A stretch of DNA of 64,000 bases from positions 186,001 to 250,000 of the forward strand of contig CAVTFQ010000003.1 in assembly GCA_963734055.1 (NCBI GenBank), given 5' to 3'. The notes under the pieces were generated by a model that saw only the letters and a list, made by a program, of their open reading frames with translations, had not been told where the DNA came from and searched no databases. How positions within the stretch are numbered: position 1 is the first letter of the stretch; the number at the start of each line of letters is the position of its first letter. The stretch is from CAIWHR01 sp963734055. Its GTDB lineage: Bacteria > Pseudomonadota > Gammaproteobacteria > Burkholderiales > Casimicrobiaceae. This document shows, piece after piece, positions 45,712 to 54,722 of this stretch. Both the position numbers and the translations under genes were made by a program.

Positions 45712-46359
45712 TCAGTCCGGTTCCCGCAGTGCAGGCTTCCAGGTGCGCAGCAGCCAGACCAGGAGCGCGATGATGAACAATCCCGACGGCGCGAGCAGCA
45801 TCAGCCCGTTGGGAACGTACCAGCCGCCGGCCGATTCCACCGGCAGCAGGACGACGCCGAACAGCTTGCCGGCCCCGACCAGCTCCCGCGTCACCGCCAC
45901 GAGCAGCAGCACCAGCGCGTAGCCGAGGCCGTTGCCGATGCCGTCCAGGAACGACATCCACGGCGGGTTCTGCATCGCGAAGCCCTCCGCTCGGCCCATG
46001 ACAATGCAGTTGGTGATGATGAGGCCGACAAACACCGAGAGCTCGAGGGACAGCGTGAACAGGTACGCCTTCAGGAACTGGTCGACCATGATCACGAGCG
46101 AGGCGATGATCGCCAGCTGGACGATGATGCGAATGCTGCTCGGAGTGTAGTTCCGAACCGTGCTCACGGCGAGATTCGCGAATGCCGTGACGATGGTGAC
46201 GCCGATGCCCATCACGAGGGCCTTGTCGACGCGCGTCGTGACCGCGAGCGCCGAGCAAATTCCCAGCACCTGCACGCCGATCGGATTCTGGGTAATGATG
46301 GGGGTTAGCAGCGCAGTGCGCTGCGGCTTGCCGAGCAGTGCGACGGCAGGGGAGGTCAC
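45712..46359 (-). CDS. nqrD: Na+-translocating NADH:quinone reductase subunit D
   Basis: A 215-residue, six-helix membrane subunit paired with NqrE around the iron centre. Family motifs: QNPIGVQVLGICSALAVT (first Cys), VGLIITNCIVMGRAEGFA (second Cys) and SFLDGIGNGLGYALVLL. I start at GTG 46359, which overlaps the nqrC stop (GTGA), matching the coupling seen between the other subunits. Longer upstream frames are shadows of nqrC. Confidence 0.96.
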   Translation of the reverse strand: MTSPAVALLGKPQRTALLTPIITQNPIGVQVLGICSALAVTTRVDKALVMGIGVTIVTAFANLAVSTVRNYTPSSIRIIVQLAIIASLVIMVDQFLKAYLFTLSLELSVFVGLIITNCIVMGRAEGFAMQNPPWMSFLDGIGNGLGYALVLLLVAVTRELVGAGKLFGVVLLPVESAGGWYVPNGLMLLAPSGLFIIALLVWLLRTWKPALREPD

Positions 46360-47177
46360 GACAGGACTCCTTCTCGGAACTTCAGGGCTCCTTCCCGGAA
46401 CTTCTTCAGGAACGGGCCGTAGCCATCGTTCCCCAGCCAGAACCGCATCATCCGGGTGATGCCGTTGCTGGTGATCGTCGCGCCGGACAGGCCGTCGACG
46501 TGATGCGGGTCTTCGCTCGGGGGACCGGCCCGGCCTTTGATGACGACGATGCTCGGCTCCCACTTTTCGTCGTACGCCTTCCTGCCGCGCCACAGCGCCT
46601 GCCAGCGCGGGCTGCCCGACTCGCCGCCGAGTCCGGGCGTTTCCTTCTGGTCATAGTAGGTGAGGCCGGTGATCGTGGTCGTGTCCCGAGCGATCGCGAG
46701 GAAGCCGTACAGCGTGCCCCACATGCCGACGCCTTCCACGGGTATCACGATCTGCTCGATGTGTCTTCCGCTGGCGGCATCGACGACGAAATAGACGGCG
46801 CCGTAGTTCGGCACGCGCGAGATCTGCGCCGCGTTGGGCGCGGCCGCGTGAGAGGTGGACGGGTCGCTGCGCGCCTTCCGCTGGTCGTAGGACTTCGCGT
46901 CGGCCTCGCTCTCGGGCGCGAGCTCGCCGGTCTTGAGCTCGACCAGGCGCACGCGGATCCGGCGATCGAAGGTGGCGAGGATCTCCCGGTCGGAGGGATT
47001 GTCATCGGGCTTGATCAGGTCCGCCGCCTGAAGCACGTTCCTCTGCCGGTAGAGCAGCTGATTGGTCTCCTGCCGTTCGCGCAGGCCAACCGCGGACGCG
47101 GCGACCAGCAGCGCGCAGACCACGCAGACCGCCGCCGCGAAGCCCACCGTGTAGCGCGTGGATTGGGTGTCAGGCAC
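46356..47177 (-). CDS. nqrC: Na+-translocating NADH:quinone reductase subunit C
   Basis: A 273-residue subunit with one N-terminal membrane helix and a periplasmic FMN-binding domain. The FMN-attachment threonine is Thr234 in DGLSGATITSNG, the substrate of ApbE. Other motifs: PVEGVGMWGTLYGFLA and DQKETPGLGGE. The end has a short internal duplication (KFREGALKFREGVLS). It overlaps nqrB by eight bases and nqrD by four. Confidence 0.97.
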   Translation of the reverse strand: MPDTQSTRYTVGFAAAVCVVCALLVAASAVGLRERQETNQLLYRQRNVLQAADLIKPDDNPSDREILATFDRRIRVRLVELKTGELAPESEADAKSYDQRKARSDPSTSHAAAPNAAQISRVPNYGAVYFVVDAASGRHIEQIVIPVEGVGMWGTLYGFLAIARDTTTITGLTYYDQKETPGLGGESGSPRWQALWRGRKAYDEKWEPSIVVIKGRAGPPSEDPHHVDGLSGATITSNGITRMMRFWLGNDGYGPFLKKFREGALKFREGVLS

Positions 47178-48393
47178 GGGCCGCCCTTCGCTTCACGTTG
47201 GCACGCACGAGCGGATAGTCGATCAGCGGCGCGACGACGTTCATGAACAGGATCACGAGCATCATCGCTTCGGGGTACGCCGGGTTGACGACGCGGATGA
47301 GCACGACGAACGCGCCGATCAGCAGTCCGTAGATCCACTTGCCGGTATCGGTGAAGGGCGAGGTCACGGGGTCGGTGGCCATGTACACCGTCCCGAATGC
47401 CCAGCCGCCGGCGACCATGTGCCACCAGAACGGCACCGCGTACCAGTGATTGGTCGTGGAGCCGATCGCGTTGAACAGCAGCGACATGGCGATCGTGCCC
47501 AGCGTCACGGCGGCCATCGTCCGCCACGAGCCGATGCCGGTGACGATCAGGAGCGCGGCGCCCGCGAGGCAGGCAAGCGCCGAGGTCTCGCCCATCGATC
47601 CCGGCTCCAATCCGATGAACGCATTCCACCAGGAGTGCGTCGTGCTCGCGAACGGCGCCGTCATCTGCCGCATCTGCGCGAGCAGCGTGGCCCCCGAGAA
47701 TCCGTCGACCGCGAAGCCCGGCGGGATGGCGGTCCAGACCTTGTCACCGGTGATCTCGGCCGGATACGCAAAGAAGAGGAACGCGCGTGCCGCGAGCGCC
47801 GGATTGAGGAAATTCATCCCCGTCCCGCCGAACACCTCCTTGGCCAGCACGACGCCGAAGCTGATCCCCAACGCCGCCTGCCACAGCGGAGTGGTCGGGG
47901 GCAGGGTCAGCGGGAACAGGATGCCGGTCACGAAGAAGCCCTCGTTCACTTCGACCTTCCGCACGATCGCGAACAGGATTTCCCACGACAGGCCGACCAC
48001 CATCGTCACGAGGTAGAGGGGAAGGAAATACAGGGCGCCGTGAACGACGCAGGCGACGATGCTGCCCGGCGAGTAGCCGACACCGGTGGAGCGAAGCACG
48101 TCGTGCCGCCACCCCGAGAGGCCGGCCGTCTTTGCCGGATCGAGCGCGAGGTTCGCCTGGAGCCCGGTGTTGTACATCGCCATGAACACGCAGGGCAGCG
48201 TGGCGATGACGACCAGGAACATCATCCGCTTCAGGTCGAGCGCGTCACGGACGTGGGCGTCGCCTTTCGTGACCGATGCCGGCGAATAGAAGAAAGTGTC
48301 CGCCGCCTCCCAAAGGGGATAGAGGCGCTCGAGCTTGCCGCCCTTCTCGAAATGGTGGCCCATTCCATCAAGCAGGGTGCGCAGGCTGCGCAT
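47170..48393 (-). CDS. nqrB: Na+-translocating NADH:quinone reductase subunit B
   Basis: A 407-residue, ten-helix subunit of the Na+ pump that binds riboflavin and covalent FMN and reduces ubiquinone. The FMN threonine is Thr236 in DGFSGATLLAQ. Other features are FVTGILFPLTLPPTTPLWQ, AKEVFGGTGMNFLNPALAAR and YMATDPVTSPFTDTGKW. The N-terminal soluble part (LERLYPLWEAADTFFYSP) is typical. The start overlaps the nqrA stop (ATGA). Confidence 0.97.
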   Translation of the reverse strand: MRSLRTLLDGMGHHFEKGGKLERLYPLWEAADTFFYSPASVTKGDAHVRDALDLKRMMFLVVIATLPCVFMAMYNTGLQANLALDPAKTAGLSGWRHDVLRSTGVGYSPGSIVACVVHGALYFLPLYLVTMVVGLSWEILFAIVRKVEVNEGFFVTGILFPLTLPPTTPLWQAALGISFGVVLAKEVFGGTGMNFLNPALAARAFLFFAYPAEITGDKVWTAIPPGFAVDGFSGATLLAQMRQMTAPFASTTHSWWNAFIGLEPGSMGETSALACLAGAALLIVTGIGSWRTMAAVTLGTIAMSLLFNAIGSTTNHWYAVPFWWHMVAGGWAFGTVYMATDPVTSPFTDTGKWIYGLLIGAFVVLIRVVNPAYPEAMMLVILFMNVVAPLIDYPLVRANVKRRAARA

Positions 48394-49763
48394 CAGGTCA
48401 CGGCCTCCTCTTTCTCGATGCGCGTCAGCACCGAGCGCAGCAGCGGGCCGTACTCGTACTTGCCCGGACAGACAAACGTGCAGAGCGCGAGATCCTCCTC
48501 GTCGAGCTCGACACAGCCCAGTTCCTCCGCCCACTCGACATTGCCCGTGATCAGCGCGCGCAGGAGGAAGGTCGGCATCAGGTCGAACGGCATCACGCGC
48601 TCGTAGGCACCGATCGGCACCATAGCGCGCTGCCCGCCATTGGTCGTCGTCGTCAGCGGCAGCCGCCGCTTCGCCCAGTGGCCCAGCACCACCCCCCAGA
48701 TCGAAAACTTGTCGCGCGCTGGCGCGATCCAGCCGAACAGGTCGCGCCGATCGCCTTCGGGCAGCACCGAAATCTGCAGGTGATGGCGTCCGAGGTAGCC
48801 GTGGACGTCACCCGCCGCGGTGCGTCCGTCGAGCACCGAACCCGAGATCACGCGCTGTCGGCCCGGCTTGCATTCTCCGCGGGTCAGGGCGTCGAGGGAT
48901 GCGCCCACTCGCGTGCGCAGCAGGCGCGGACGCACGGCGCCCGGTCCCGCGAGCGAAACCACGCGTTCGACGTCGAGCCTGCCCGTCGTGACCAGCCGGC
49001 CGATGGCCGCGACGTCCTGGTAGCCGATGTGCCAGGCGATCTTGCCGAGATGGACCGGATCGAGGAGGTGGATGTGCAGCCCCGGTGTTCCCGCCGGATG
49101 CGGGCCGGCGAATTCCTCGATGACGATGCGGTCGGCGACGGGAACCGTCAGGCCCGAGTGGGCAGACTTGCAGACGTAGGTCGTGCCGGGGCAGAGCTTG
49201 GCAATGGCGAGAAGCCCCGAGTGGAAGTCGTGGACCCGGTCGGCGAGCGCAACGTCGACGGCCGGCGCATGCGGATGGGTGTCGATCGCGGTCACGAATA
49301 TCGCGCTCGGCGACGAGTCCGGCCGCGGAACCTTCGAGAACGGACGGCTGCGGAACGCAGTCCACGCGCCGGACTCCACGAGCAGCGAGCGCACCGTCGC
49401 CGCGTCGAGCTCGGCGGGCGCGCGCCCGGAATAACTGCCAAACGCAACCTGCGTGTCGGCGCCGTCGGCCGGGTCGACGTCGATCACGATCGACTGGAAG
49501 GCGCGCATGTCGCCGCGGTGAATCGCCGCAACGACGCCCGCGGCGGGCGCGACGTGCAGGACGCCGGGCGTCTTCTTGTCCTCGAACAGCGGGGTCCCGC
49601 GCAGGACGCGGTCGTCGACCTGCACCAGCATCGTCGGCTTGAGCCCGATCCAATCGGCGCCCACGAGGGCGACGCGCGGAGGGGCGGGTGCCGCGTCGAC
49701 TCGCTGCGCCGGCTCGCCGGCCAGCGGCAGATCGAGACCCTTCCGGACCCTGTGTAATGCCAC
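48393..49763 (-). CDS. nqrA: Na+-translocating NADH:quinone reductase subunit A
   Basis: The 456-residue soluble subunit, first gene of the operon. It has a biotinyl-like fold (GTPLFEDKKTPGVLHVAPAA) and the NqrA blocks ATVRSLLVESGAWTAFRSRP, FVTAIDTHPHAP, DPVHLGKIAWHIGYQDVAAI and LGCVELDEEDLALCTFVCPG. It has no cofactor but contacts NqrB at the quinone site. The operon promoter should lie in the 575-bp region upstream of 49763. A GAGG-type site lies close to ATG 49763 on the coding strand. Confidence 0.96.
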   Translation of the reverse strand: MALHRVRKGLDLPLAGEPAQRVDAAPAPPRVALVGADWIGLKPTMLVQVDDRVLRGTPLFEDKKTPGVLHVAPAAGVVAAIHRGDMRAFQSIVIDVDPADGADTQVAFGSYSGRAPAELDAATVRSLLVESGAWTAFRSRPFSKVPRPDSSPSAIFVTAIDTHPHAPAVDVALADRVHDFHSGLLAIAKLCPGTTYVCKSAHSGLTVPVADRIVIEEFAGPHPAGTPGLHIHLLDPVHLGKIAWHIGYQDVAAIGRLVTTGRLDVERVVSLAGPGAVRPRLLRTRVGASLDALTRGECKPGRQRVISGSVLDGRTAAGDVHGYLGRHHLQISVLPEGDRRDLFGWIAPARDKFSIWGVVLGHWAKRRLPLTTTTNGGQRAMVPIGAYERVMPFDLMPTFLLRALITGNVEWAEELGCVELDEEDLALCTFVCPGKYEYGPLLRSVLTRIEKEEAVT

Positions 49764-50338
49764 CTCGGCCGGCCTCCTTTCGACCCCGCAATCTAGCCTC
49801 GATCGCCGCGACCATGGTTGATCCAGGCCAAACCCTGGCTTGCAAGTGCCGCGCAGGGGTCCCGGGCGAACGGCGTTCCGGCGCCTGGCCGGACCTGGCG
49901 GAACGCGGTGGCTCCGCGGGTTCAGGCGATGCGATCACGAAATCCGATTGCGATCGCGAACACGGCGAAGGGCCGTTAGCCGTCCGACACGGACCGCGAC
50001 CGGACTTCCGGGCGCGGCGCCGCCTTCACCGTCGGCCGTTCATTTGCCCGCGCGGGGCCGGCAATCGGTGACGCGAGGCAAGAAGGGTGGCCACGCGCAG
50101 ATTTGCCGCCCGATTGCAGGAACTGCAGCGCCATGATGGCGGAGGGACGGCGCTGCCTCGAGGTGGCGGGCGCGCATCGTCCGTGGAAGAATCTGCAGAA
50201 TCAGCAGATTGCCCGTTGGCGCCGAGCGACCGAATGTCCGGGCCGTGTGCGGCACGAAACCCGCGGTTCGGACATCGGGCTGCGCCGCCGGCCCTGCGTT
50301 TCTTGCTGGCGGCGGCTGCTCGAGCGGGATCCCGACCC
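49764..50338. other. Intergenic region between nqrA and a divergent membrane-protein gene
   Basis: 575 bp that must hold the nqr operon promoter (leftward) and the promoter of the gene at 50339 (rightward). The open frames in it have no ribosome-binding site or conserved residues. A small hairpin (CCAGGCCAAACCCTGG, 49821-49836) lies just upstream of nqrA. No riboswitch pattern recognised. Confidence 0.45.
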
Positions 50339-51019
50339 ATGTTCGTAGGTCACTACGGAGTGTCGTTTGCGGCAAGACCCGCGGGGGGCGGCGTGCCGCT
50401 CTGGATCTGGTTTGTCGCGGTGCAGTGGATGGACATCGTGTGGTCGATGCTGGTGCTCCTGGGCATCGAGAAGATGCGCATCGTTCCAGGATTCACGGAG
50501 GCGAACGCCTACGACCTCTACTACATGCCGTACACGCATGGCTTGTCCGGATCGATCCTTCTGTCGTTCGCTCTGGGCACCGTCGTGGCGCTCTTCATTC
50601 CGGGAAATCGCCGAACGACCCTCCTGCTCGTCGCGGCGGCGTCGTTCTCGCACTGGATCCTCGATCTTATCGTGCACGTGCCCGACCTCCCGCTCTACGA
50701 CAATTCGGACAAGGTGGGCTTTGGCCTGTGGCGGCATGTCCTGCTGAGCTTCCCGCTCGAGTTGATCGTTCTGGGCCTGGGCGCGTGGTGGTACGCGCGC
50801 GCGACGCGGTTCGCGGAAAACAGACGGCGATACGCGTTCTGGGCCTTCGTGGCATTGCTCGCTGCGATGCAGGTCTATGCGAATTTCGGTCCACCGCCGT
50901 CGTCACCCGAAGCGATGGCCGTCATGGCGCTCGCGTTCTACACGGTGTTGGCGGGCATGGCTGCATGGGTCGAGCGAATCGCGACCGGGCCGGCGGGCGC
51001 GGGACACGCGCCGGCATAG
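50339..51019 (+). CDS. Conserved membrane protein (YdjM-like predicted metal-dependent hydrolase)
   Basis: A 226-residue protein with five or six membrane segments. It starts with MFVGHYGVSFAAR and contains VQWMDIVWSMLVLLGIE, DLYYMPYTHGLSGSILLS and SFSHWILDLIVHVPDLPLY. The spaced His and Asp residues in membrane segments recall the YdjM/DUF457 family of membrane-bound predicted metal-dependent hydrolases, but the biochemical function is unknown. ATG 50339 fits the start of homology; no strong ribosome-binding site is visible. Confidence 0.75.
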   Translation: MFVGHYGVSFAARPAGGGVPLWIWFVAVQWMDIVWSMLVLLGIEKMRIVPGFTEANAYDLYYMPYTHGLSGSILLSFALGTVVALFIPGNRRTTLLLVAAASFSHWILDLIVHVPDLPLYDNSDKVGFGLWRHVLLSFPLELIVLGLGAWWYARATRFAENRRRYAFWAFVALLAAMQVYANFGPPPSSPEAMAVMALAFYTVLAGMAAWVERIATGPAGAGHAPA

Positions 51020-51059
51020 ATCCTTCGGCCGCGGCGGTGCGCCGCGGCGAACAGGGAGC

Positions 51060-52034
51060 CTAGCCGCAGCCGGCGGGCCGGGCGACGCCGGCGCGCGCGG
51101 ATGGCGGCGGCGACCGACCCGTCTCCTCCATGCCTCGCCGGGTGACGGCATTGTTGGCGATCAGCGCGCCGATGACCAGCGCCGCACCGACGAATTCAAT
51201 CGGCTGGAAATGATGTCCCTGTGCGATTCGGATCGCGAACACCGTGACCGGAACGAAATTGATGAACAGCATTCCGTTGGCCACGCCAAGCAGCTTGTTG
51301 CCCGCATTCCAGGACAGCACGCTCAACACGGAAGCGATCGCGATGATGTACGCAAGTTGCCAGCCGACCGATTCGATGTCGGCAACGCTCGGCGTCGAAA
51401 CGTAGCCGCTCGCCGTGGCGATCGCCGTCAGCCCGAGAATCGCCGGCAGAGCAAGCACGCACGTGATCGCCGTATAGCGCAGCGGCGACCACGAGGGAAA
51501 ATCAGCCGCTCCGAGCGTATAGACGACCCAGCTCACCGCGCCGAGAAACATCAGGAGGTCGCCGAAGCCGGTGCCGCCGTCGAATAGTCCCGTGAATCGG
51601 CCCTTGGTCACCACGAGCAGCACACCGACGAGCGCGACGCCGAGAAACGCCAGCGTCGGCCGTGCCGGGCGCACGCCGCGCAGCAGCCAGACCGCGACCG
51701 CGGCGATCAGCGGCTGGGTGGCCATGATGATCGCGCCGTGCTCCGGCCGCGAATACTGCAGACCGACAAAGACCAGGAGGCCGAGGCCTGCGAACCCCGC
51801 CGTACCGAGGAGCGCCGCCCGCAGCTCGCGGCCCTCTGCCTTCAGTGCCCGCGGTCCCTCCGTCAGCACGAGCAAGCCGACGAAGATGACAGCGGTGATC
51901 CCATAGCGAATCGCCGTCATGTGGAACGGATCGAGCACCGACAGGGTCACGAGCGCAACCGGGAACAAACCGCCCCATCCCGCAGCGGCCATGAGCAACA
52001 GCCCCGCTCCGCGCAACGATCCGACTCCGTTCAC
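51060..52034 (-). CDS. EamA/DMT-family transporter (second)
   Basis: A 324-residue transporter with ten membrane helices in two EamA repeats. Motifs include GWGGLFPVALVTLSVLDPFH, GLQYSRPEHGAIIMATQPLI, GDLLMFLGAVSWVVYTLGA and WNAGNKLLGVANGMLFINFV. GTG 52034 is preceded by AAGGAG at ideal distance, which decides the start. It is only distantly related to the transporter at 20654. Substrate unknown. Confidence 0.9.
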   Translation of the reverse strand: MNGVGSLRGAGLLLMAAAGWGGLFPVALVTLSVLDPFHMTAIRYGITAVIFVGLLVLTEGPRALKAEGRELRAALLGTAGFAGLGLLVFVGLQYSRPEHGAIIMATQPLIAAVAVWLLRGVRPARPTLAFLGVALVGVLLVVTKGRFTGLFDGGTGFGDLLMFLGAVSWVVYTLGAADFPSWSPLRYTAITCVLALPAILGLTAIATASGYVSTPSVADIESVGWQLAYIIAIASVLSVLSWNAGNKLLGVANGMLFINFVPVTVFAIRIAQGHHFQPIEFVGAALVIGALIANNAVTRRGMEETGRSPPPSARAGVARPAGCG

Positions 52035-52245
52035 GTATTCTCCTTCCTCATGGATCGGGAATGCCGATCGCGACCCGGATCCGCGCCCCGATTGGAGAGC
52101 GGATTGTGCGCGACGATGGAGCGTTCGCACAAACGCCGTTTATGCATTGCTTGCATGAATTGGAGGAATGGCTGCCCGGCTGGCCGCGCGGCCGCAGGCG
52201 ATGGGCTGCAACCGGTCGCGCGGTCACCGCGCGGCTCCGGCGAGG

Positions 52246-53568
52246 CTATCGGCAGGCCGTGCCGGGCGAGGCGAAGATCTCGCGCGTGATGGCCTTCGAC
52301 TGCGCGACCGGCGCCATCATGCCGGCGAGCTGAACGCTGTAGTCGAAAGTCGCGTTGTTGCCGTCGGAGAAGGTGAACGTCGCCGTGCCCACCTTGGTGG
52401 CGACCACCCTGGCGGGGTCGAAGTGCGTCACGTTGTAGGCCGGGCCGGTGGTCCGGAGCAGATCGCCGCTGAACACGTTGGGCGCCGTCCTGGTCGCCGT
52501 CGCGACCAGCCAGAGCGGAGCACCGGTCAGGTCGTAGGTGAACCACGTGGCGAAGAGGGTGTCGCCTTCGTGGTTCAGGTTGATGCCCCAGCCCGACTCG
52601 GAGGCTGCCGGCTTCTTCCACCACAGGTCCTGGTAGTTGGTCGCGGCAGCAAGGCCGGGCCCGCCGCCCCACGTGCACGTGGGCAGGGGCCCGAACACTT
52701 CGCGCGTGAGGCTCTTCGTCTGGTTCGTGGCGCCGATGACGTAGTTGAAGGTGCCGTTGTTCGCGTCGGTAAAGACGAGCGTGCCGGTGCCGGCCTCGGT
52801 CGCCACCACCGCCATCGGGTCCCATGGAAGGGCGTCGAACGCGGGGCCGCGCGTCGTGTAGAGCTTGCCGCTGTACGTGTTGGGAGCGGTCTTGTTCGCG
52901 GTCATCACGAGCCACCAGCCCTTGCCGCCTGCATCGTAGGTGAACCAGGAGGCGAACAGCGTGTCGCCCTGGTGAGCGAGGTTCAGGCCCCAGCCCGATT
53001 CCGAGGCGGCCGGCGCGGCCCACCACAGCCCTTGGTAATTGGCGGCCGCGGCGACGACCGATGCGGAGGCGCCGTGGAAGTTGGTGGCGACGTTGGGGAT
53101 CACATTGCCTGTCCGGTCGATCGCGCTCTGGCCGTCGGCAGGCAGCGAGGAGTAAGCGACAAGGTCGACGCCCGCATAGTCGAGGCTTCCCGCCATCGGA
53201 ATGAAGCCGTTGGGAATCACGTAGTCGGGGTTGATCAGCCCCAGCGCCTTGAAGCCGTCCGTCGCGATGAGCACGTAGCGATTCGCCGTCGGCGCCGGCG
53301 TGCACATGTAGTAATCGCACGACCCTCCCGGCAGGTCGACGGGGAAGGTGAAGGTCCGCGTCGTCGTTCCCTCGACCGCGGTCAGAGGGTGTCCGCCCAG
53401 GAGGTTTTCGCCGTCCGCGCCGAACGACTCGTGCAGCACGACGTACTGGATCGTGCCGTCGGCGTTGGAGAAGATTTCCTGGATCCGGAACGTGTGGTAG
53501 CTGGCGAGCGCCGAGGACGCGGCCAACCCTGCGGCAGCCGCGAGCGCGGCGCACATGCGCTTCTTCAT
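52246..53568 (-). CDS. Secreted protein with two Trp-rich repeat domains
   Basis: A 440-residue protein with a signal peptide (cleavage near SSALA). Residues 24-165 form a beta-rich domain starting FRIQEIFSNADGTIQYVVL that resembles lamin-tail-like secreted domains. Two copies of a domain of about 120 residues follow, at 177-298 and 311-440: NYQGLWWAAPAASESGWGLN, DTLFASWFTYDAGGKGWWLV and SLTREVFGPLPTC, then the second copy. The same domain occurs twice in the hydrolase at 54723-56735. I do not know an assigned function. ATG 53568 has AAGGAGGG upstream. Confidence 0.85.
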   Translation of the reverse strand: MKKRMCAALAAAAGLAASSALASYHTFRIQEIFSNADGTIQYVVLHESFGADGENLLGGHPLTAVEGTTTRTFTFPVDLPGGSCDYYMCTPAPTANRYVLIATDGFKALGLINPDYVIPNGFIPMAGSLDYAGVDLVAYSSLPADGQSAIDRTGNVIPNVATNFHGASASVVAAAANYQGLWWAAPAASESGWGLNLAHQGDTLFASWFTYDAGGKGWWLVMTANKTAPNTYSGKLYTTRGPAFDALPWDPMAVVATEAGTGTLVFTDANNGTFNYVIGATNQTKSLTREVFGPLPTCTWGGGPGLAAATNYQDLWWKKPAASESGWGINLNHEGDTLFATWFTYDLTGAPLWLVATATRTAPNVFSGDLLRTTGPAYNVTHFDPARVVATKVGTATFTFSDGNNATFDYSVQLAGMMAPVAQSKAITREIFASPGTACR

Positions 53569-53801
53569 CGTGCCCTCCTTCGTTCGGCGGCGCCTGTCGC
53601 AAGCAGCCAGGCCGACGGACTTAGCCCCGGTAAACAGGGGGCGGACCGGGGTTAATCCGGATCCCGCGGTTCTCGGACGTGAATGCCGGAGGAGAGGAGC
53701 GCCGACGGCGGCTCGACCACAGCCGCATGACGGACTTGTCCTACATGGGCTTCGCGTTCGCGCTGATGGCGCGCGAGAACGCAGAGCTGTAGCGTCGCGC
53801 C

Positions 53802-54269
53802 ATGGTTCCCCTGCCGGCGAGAATCCTGGTCTGTGCGTGGGCCGCGAACGCGGCCGTCGCGGCGTCCGCCGGAGAGATCTACAAGTGCGTCGACGCCGCC
53901 GGCACGGCCTATCAATCCACCCCGTGCGCGACCGGGGCGGTCGAAACGCAGGTGCAGGCGACGCTCGCGCGACCCTTGGTTCGTTCGGATCCTGCGCGCC
54001 GGTCGGCGCGAAAGCCCGGGCCGTGGCGTCACAGGACGCTGACGCTCGGGATGTCCGACGACGAAGTGCTGAACATGCCCGGTTGGGGTCCGCCCTCGCG
54101 GATCACGCGCGTCAGGATGCCTCGCGGCGGCTGGCGCGAGGAATGGACCTACGACCAGGGTCTGGTTGCGGAGCAGCGGCTCTCGTTCGCGAATGCGAAG
54201 CTCGTCGACATCGTCGTCGTGTCGCCGGAAGCCCGCGTCGCGGACGCGGCGGCCTCGACCCGCGAATGA
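53802..54269 (+). CDS. DUF4124-domain protein
   Basis: A 155-residue exported protein. After a signal peptide ending near AASA, the DUF4124 motif EIYKCVDAAGTAYQSTPC places two cysteines for a disulfide. The second half (LTLGMSDDEVLNMPGWGPPS, WREEWTYDQG) resembles an SmpA/BamE-like fold segment. Function unknown; such proteins are common in the betaproteobacterial periplasm. It is divergent from the preceding gene, across 233 bp. Confidence 0.8.
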   Translation: MVPLPARILVCAWAANAAVAASAGEIYKCVDAAGTAYQSTPCATGAVETQVQATLARPLVRSDPARRSARKPGPWRHRTLTLGMSDDEVLNMPGWGPPSRITRVRMPRGGWREEWTYDQGLVAEQRLSFANAKLVDIVVVSPEARVADAAASTRE

Positions 54270-54408
54270 CAGGCTCGCCTTGGCCGCGAGGCAGCGGCGG
54301 CGCGGTATCGGCGTCATCCGACAGCGGAATCGATGGAGCGCCGACACTCCTCGCCATGGGACCCGACTAGATTGTGCTTGTCGCAAACCCCTGACGTGGA
54401 GGTTCACG

Positions 54409-54681
54409 ATGTCATCGCATACGCTGCTCAATCTGCGGCCCCGATCGGTGGCCGCGATGGCGTGGCTCGCGCTTTGCGCCGCGGCGCCGGCCGTGGCCGC
54501 ACCGATCGATCTTCACTGGCCGCAGATCCACTGGCCGCCCTCGCCGCCCGACATGCTGCTGATCGGCTCTGCTGGCGTACTGGTGCTCGCCGTTGCGCTT
54601 GCGCTCATGCGGCGCCCGAGCCGCGCGCCACGCACGCCGGAGGGCCCCGACCTGCGGTGGTGGAAGAATCCGCCCGAATAG
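54409..54681 (+). CDS. Small membrane-anchored hypothetical protein
   Basis: A 90-residue protein not recognised. ATG 54409 has GGAGG seven bases upstream. It has a signal-like hydrophobic segment (AAMAWLALCAAAPAVAAP), a short Trp/Pro-rich loop (DLHWPQIHWPPSPPD), a second membrane helix (MLLIGSAGVLVLAVALALM) and a polar tail ending WWKNPPE. It lies between the DUF4124 gene and the convergent hydrolase gene. Confidence 0.6.
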   Translation: MSSHTLLNLRPRSVAAMAWLALCAAAPAVAAPIDLHWPQIHWPPSPPDMLLIGSAGVLVLAVALALMRRPSRAPRTPEGPDLRWWKNPPE

Positions 54682-54722
54682 TCCGGCGAGGCATCGCGGT
54701 TTCGCTCCGAACGTCCGGATGA

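Noticed and set aside
53727..53792. 22-codon frame (MTDLSYMGFAFALM...) before the DUF4124 gene
   Set aside because: Too short to support without a clear ribosome-binding site or conservation. Could be a remnant, but not reported as a gene.
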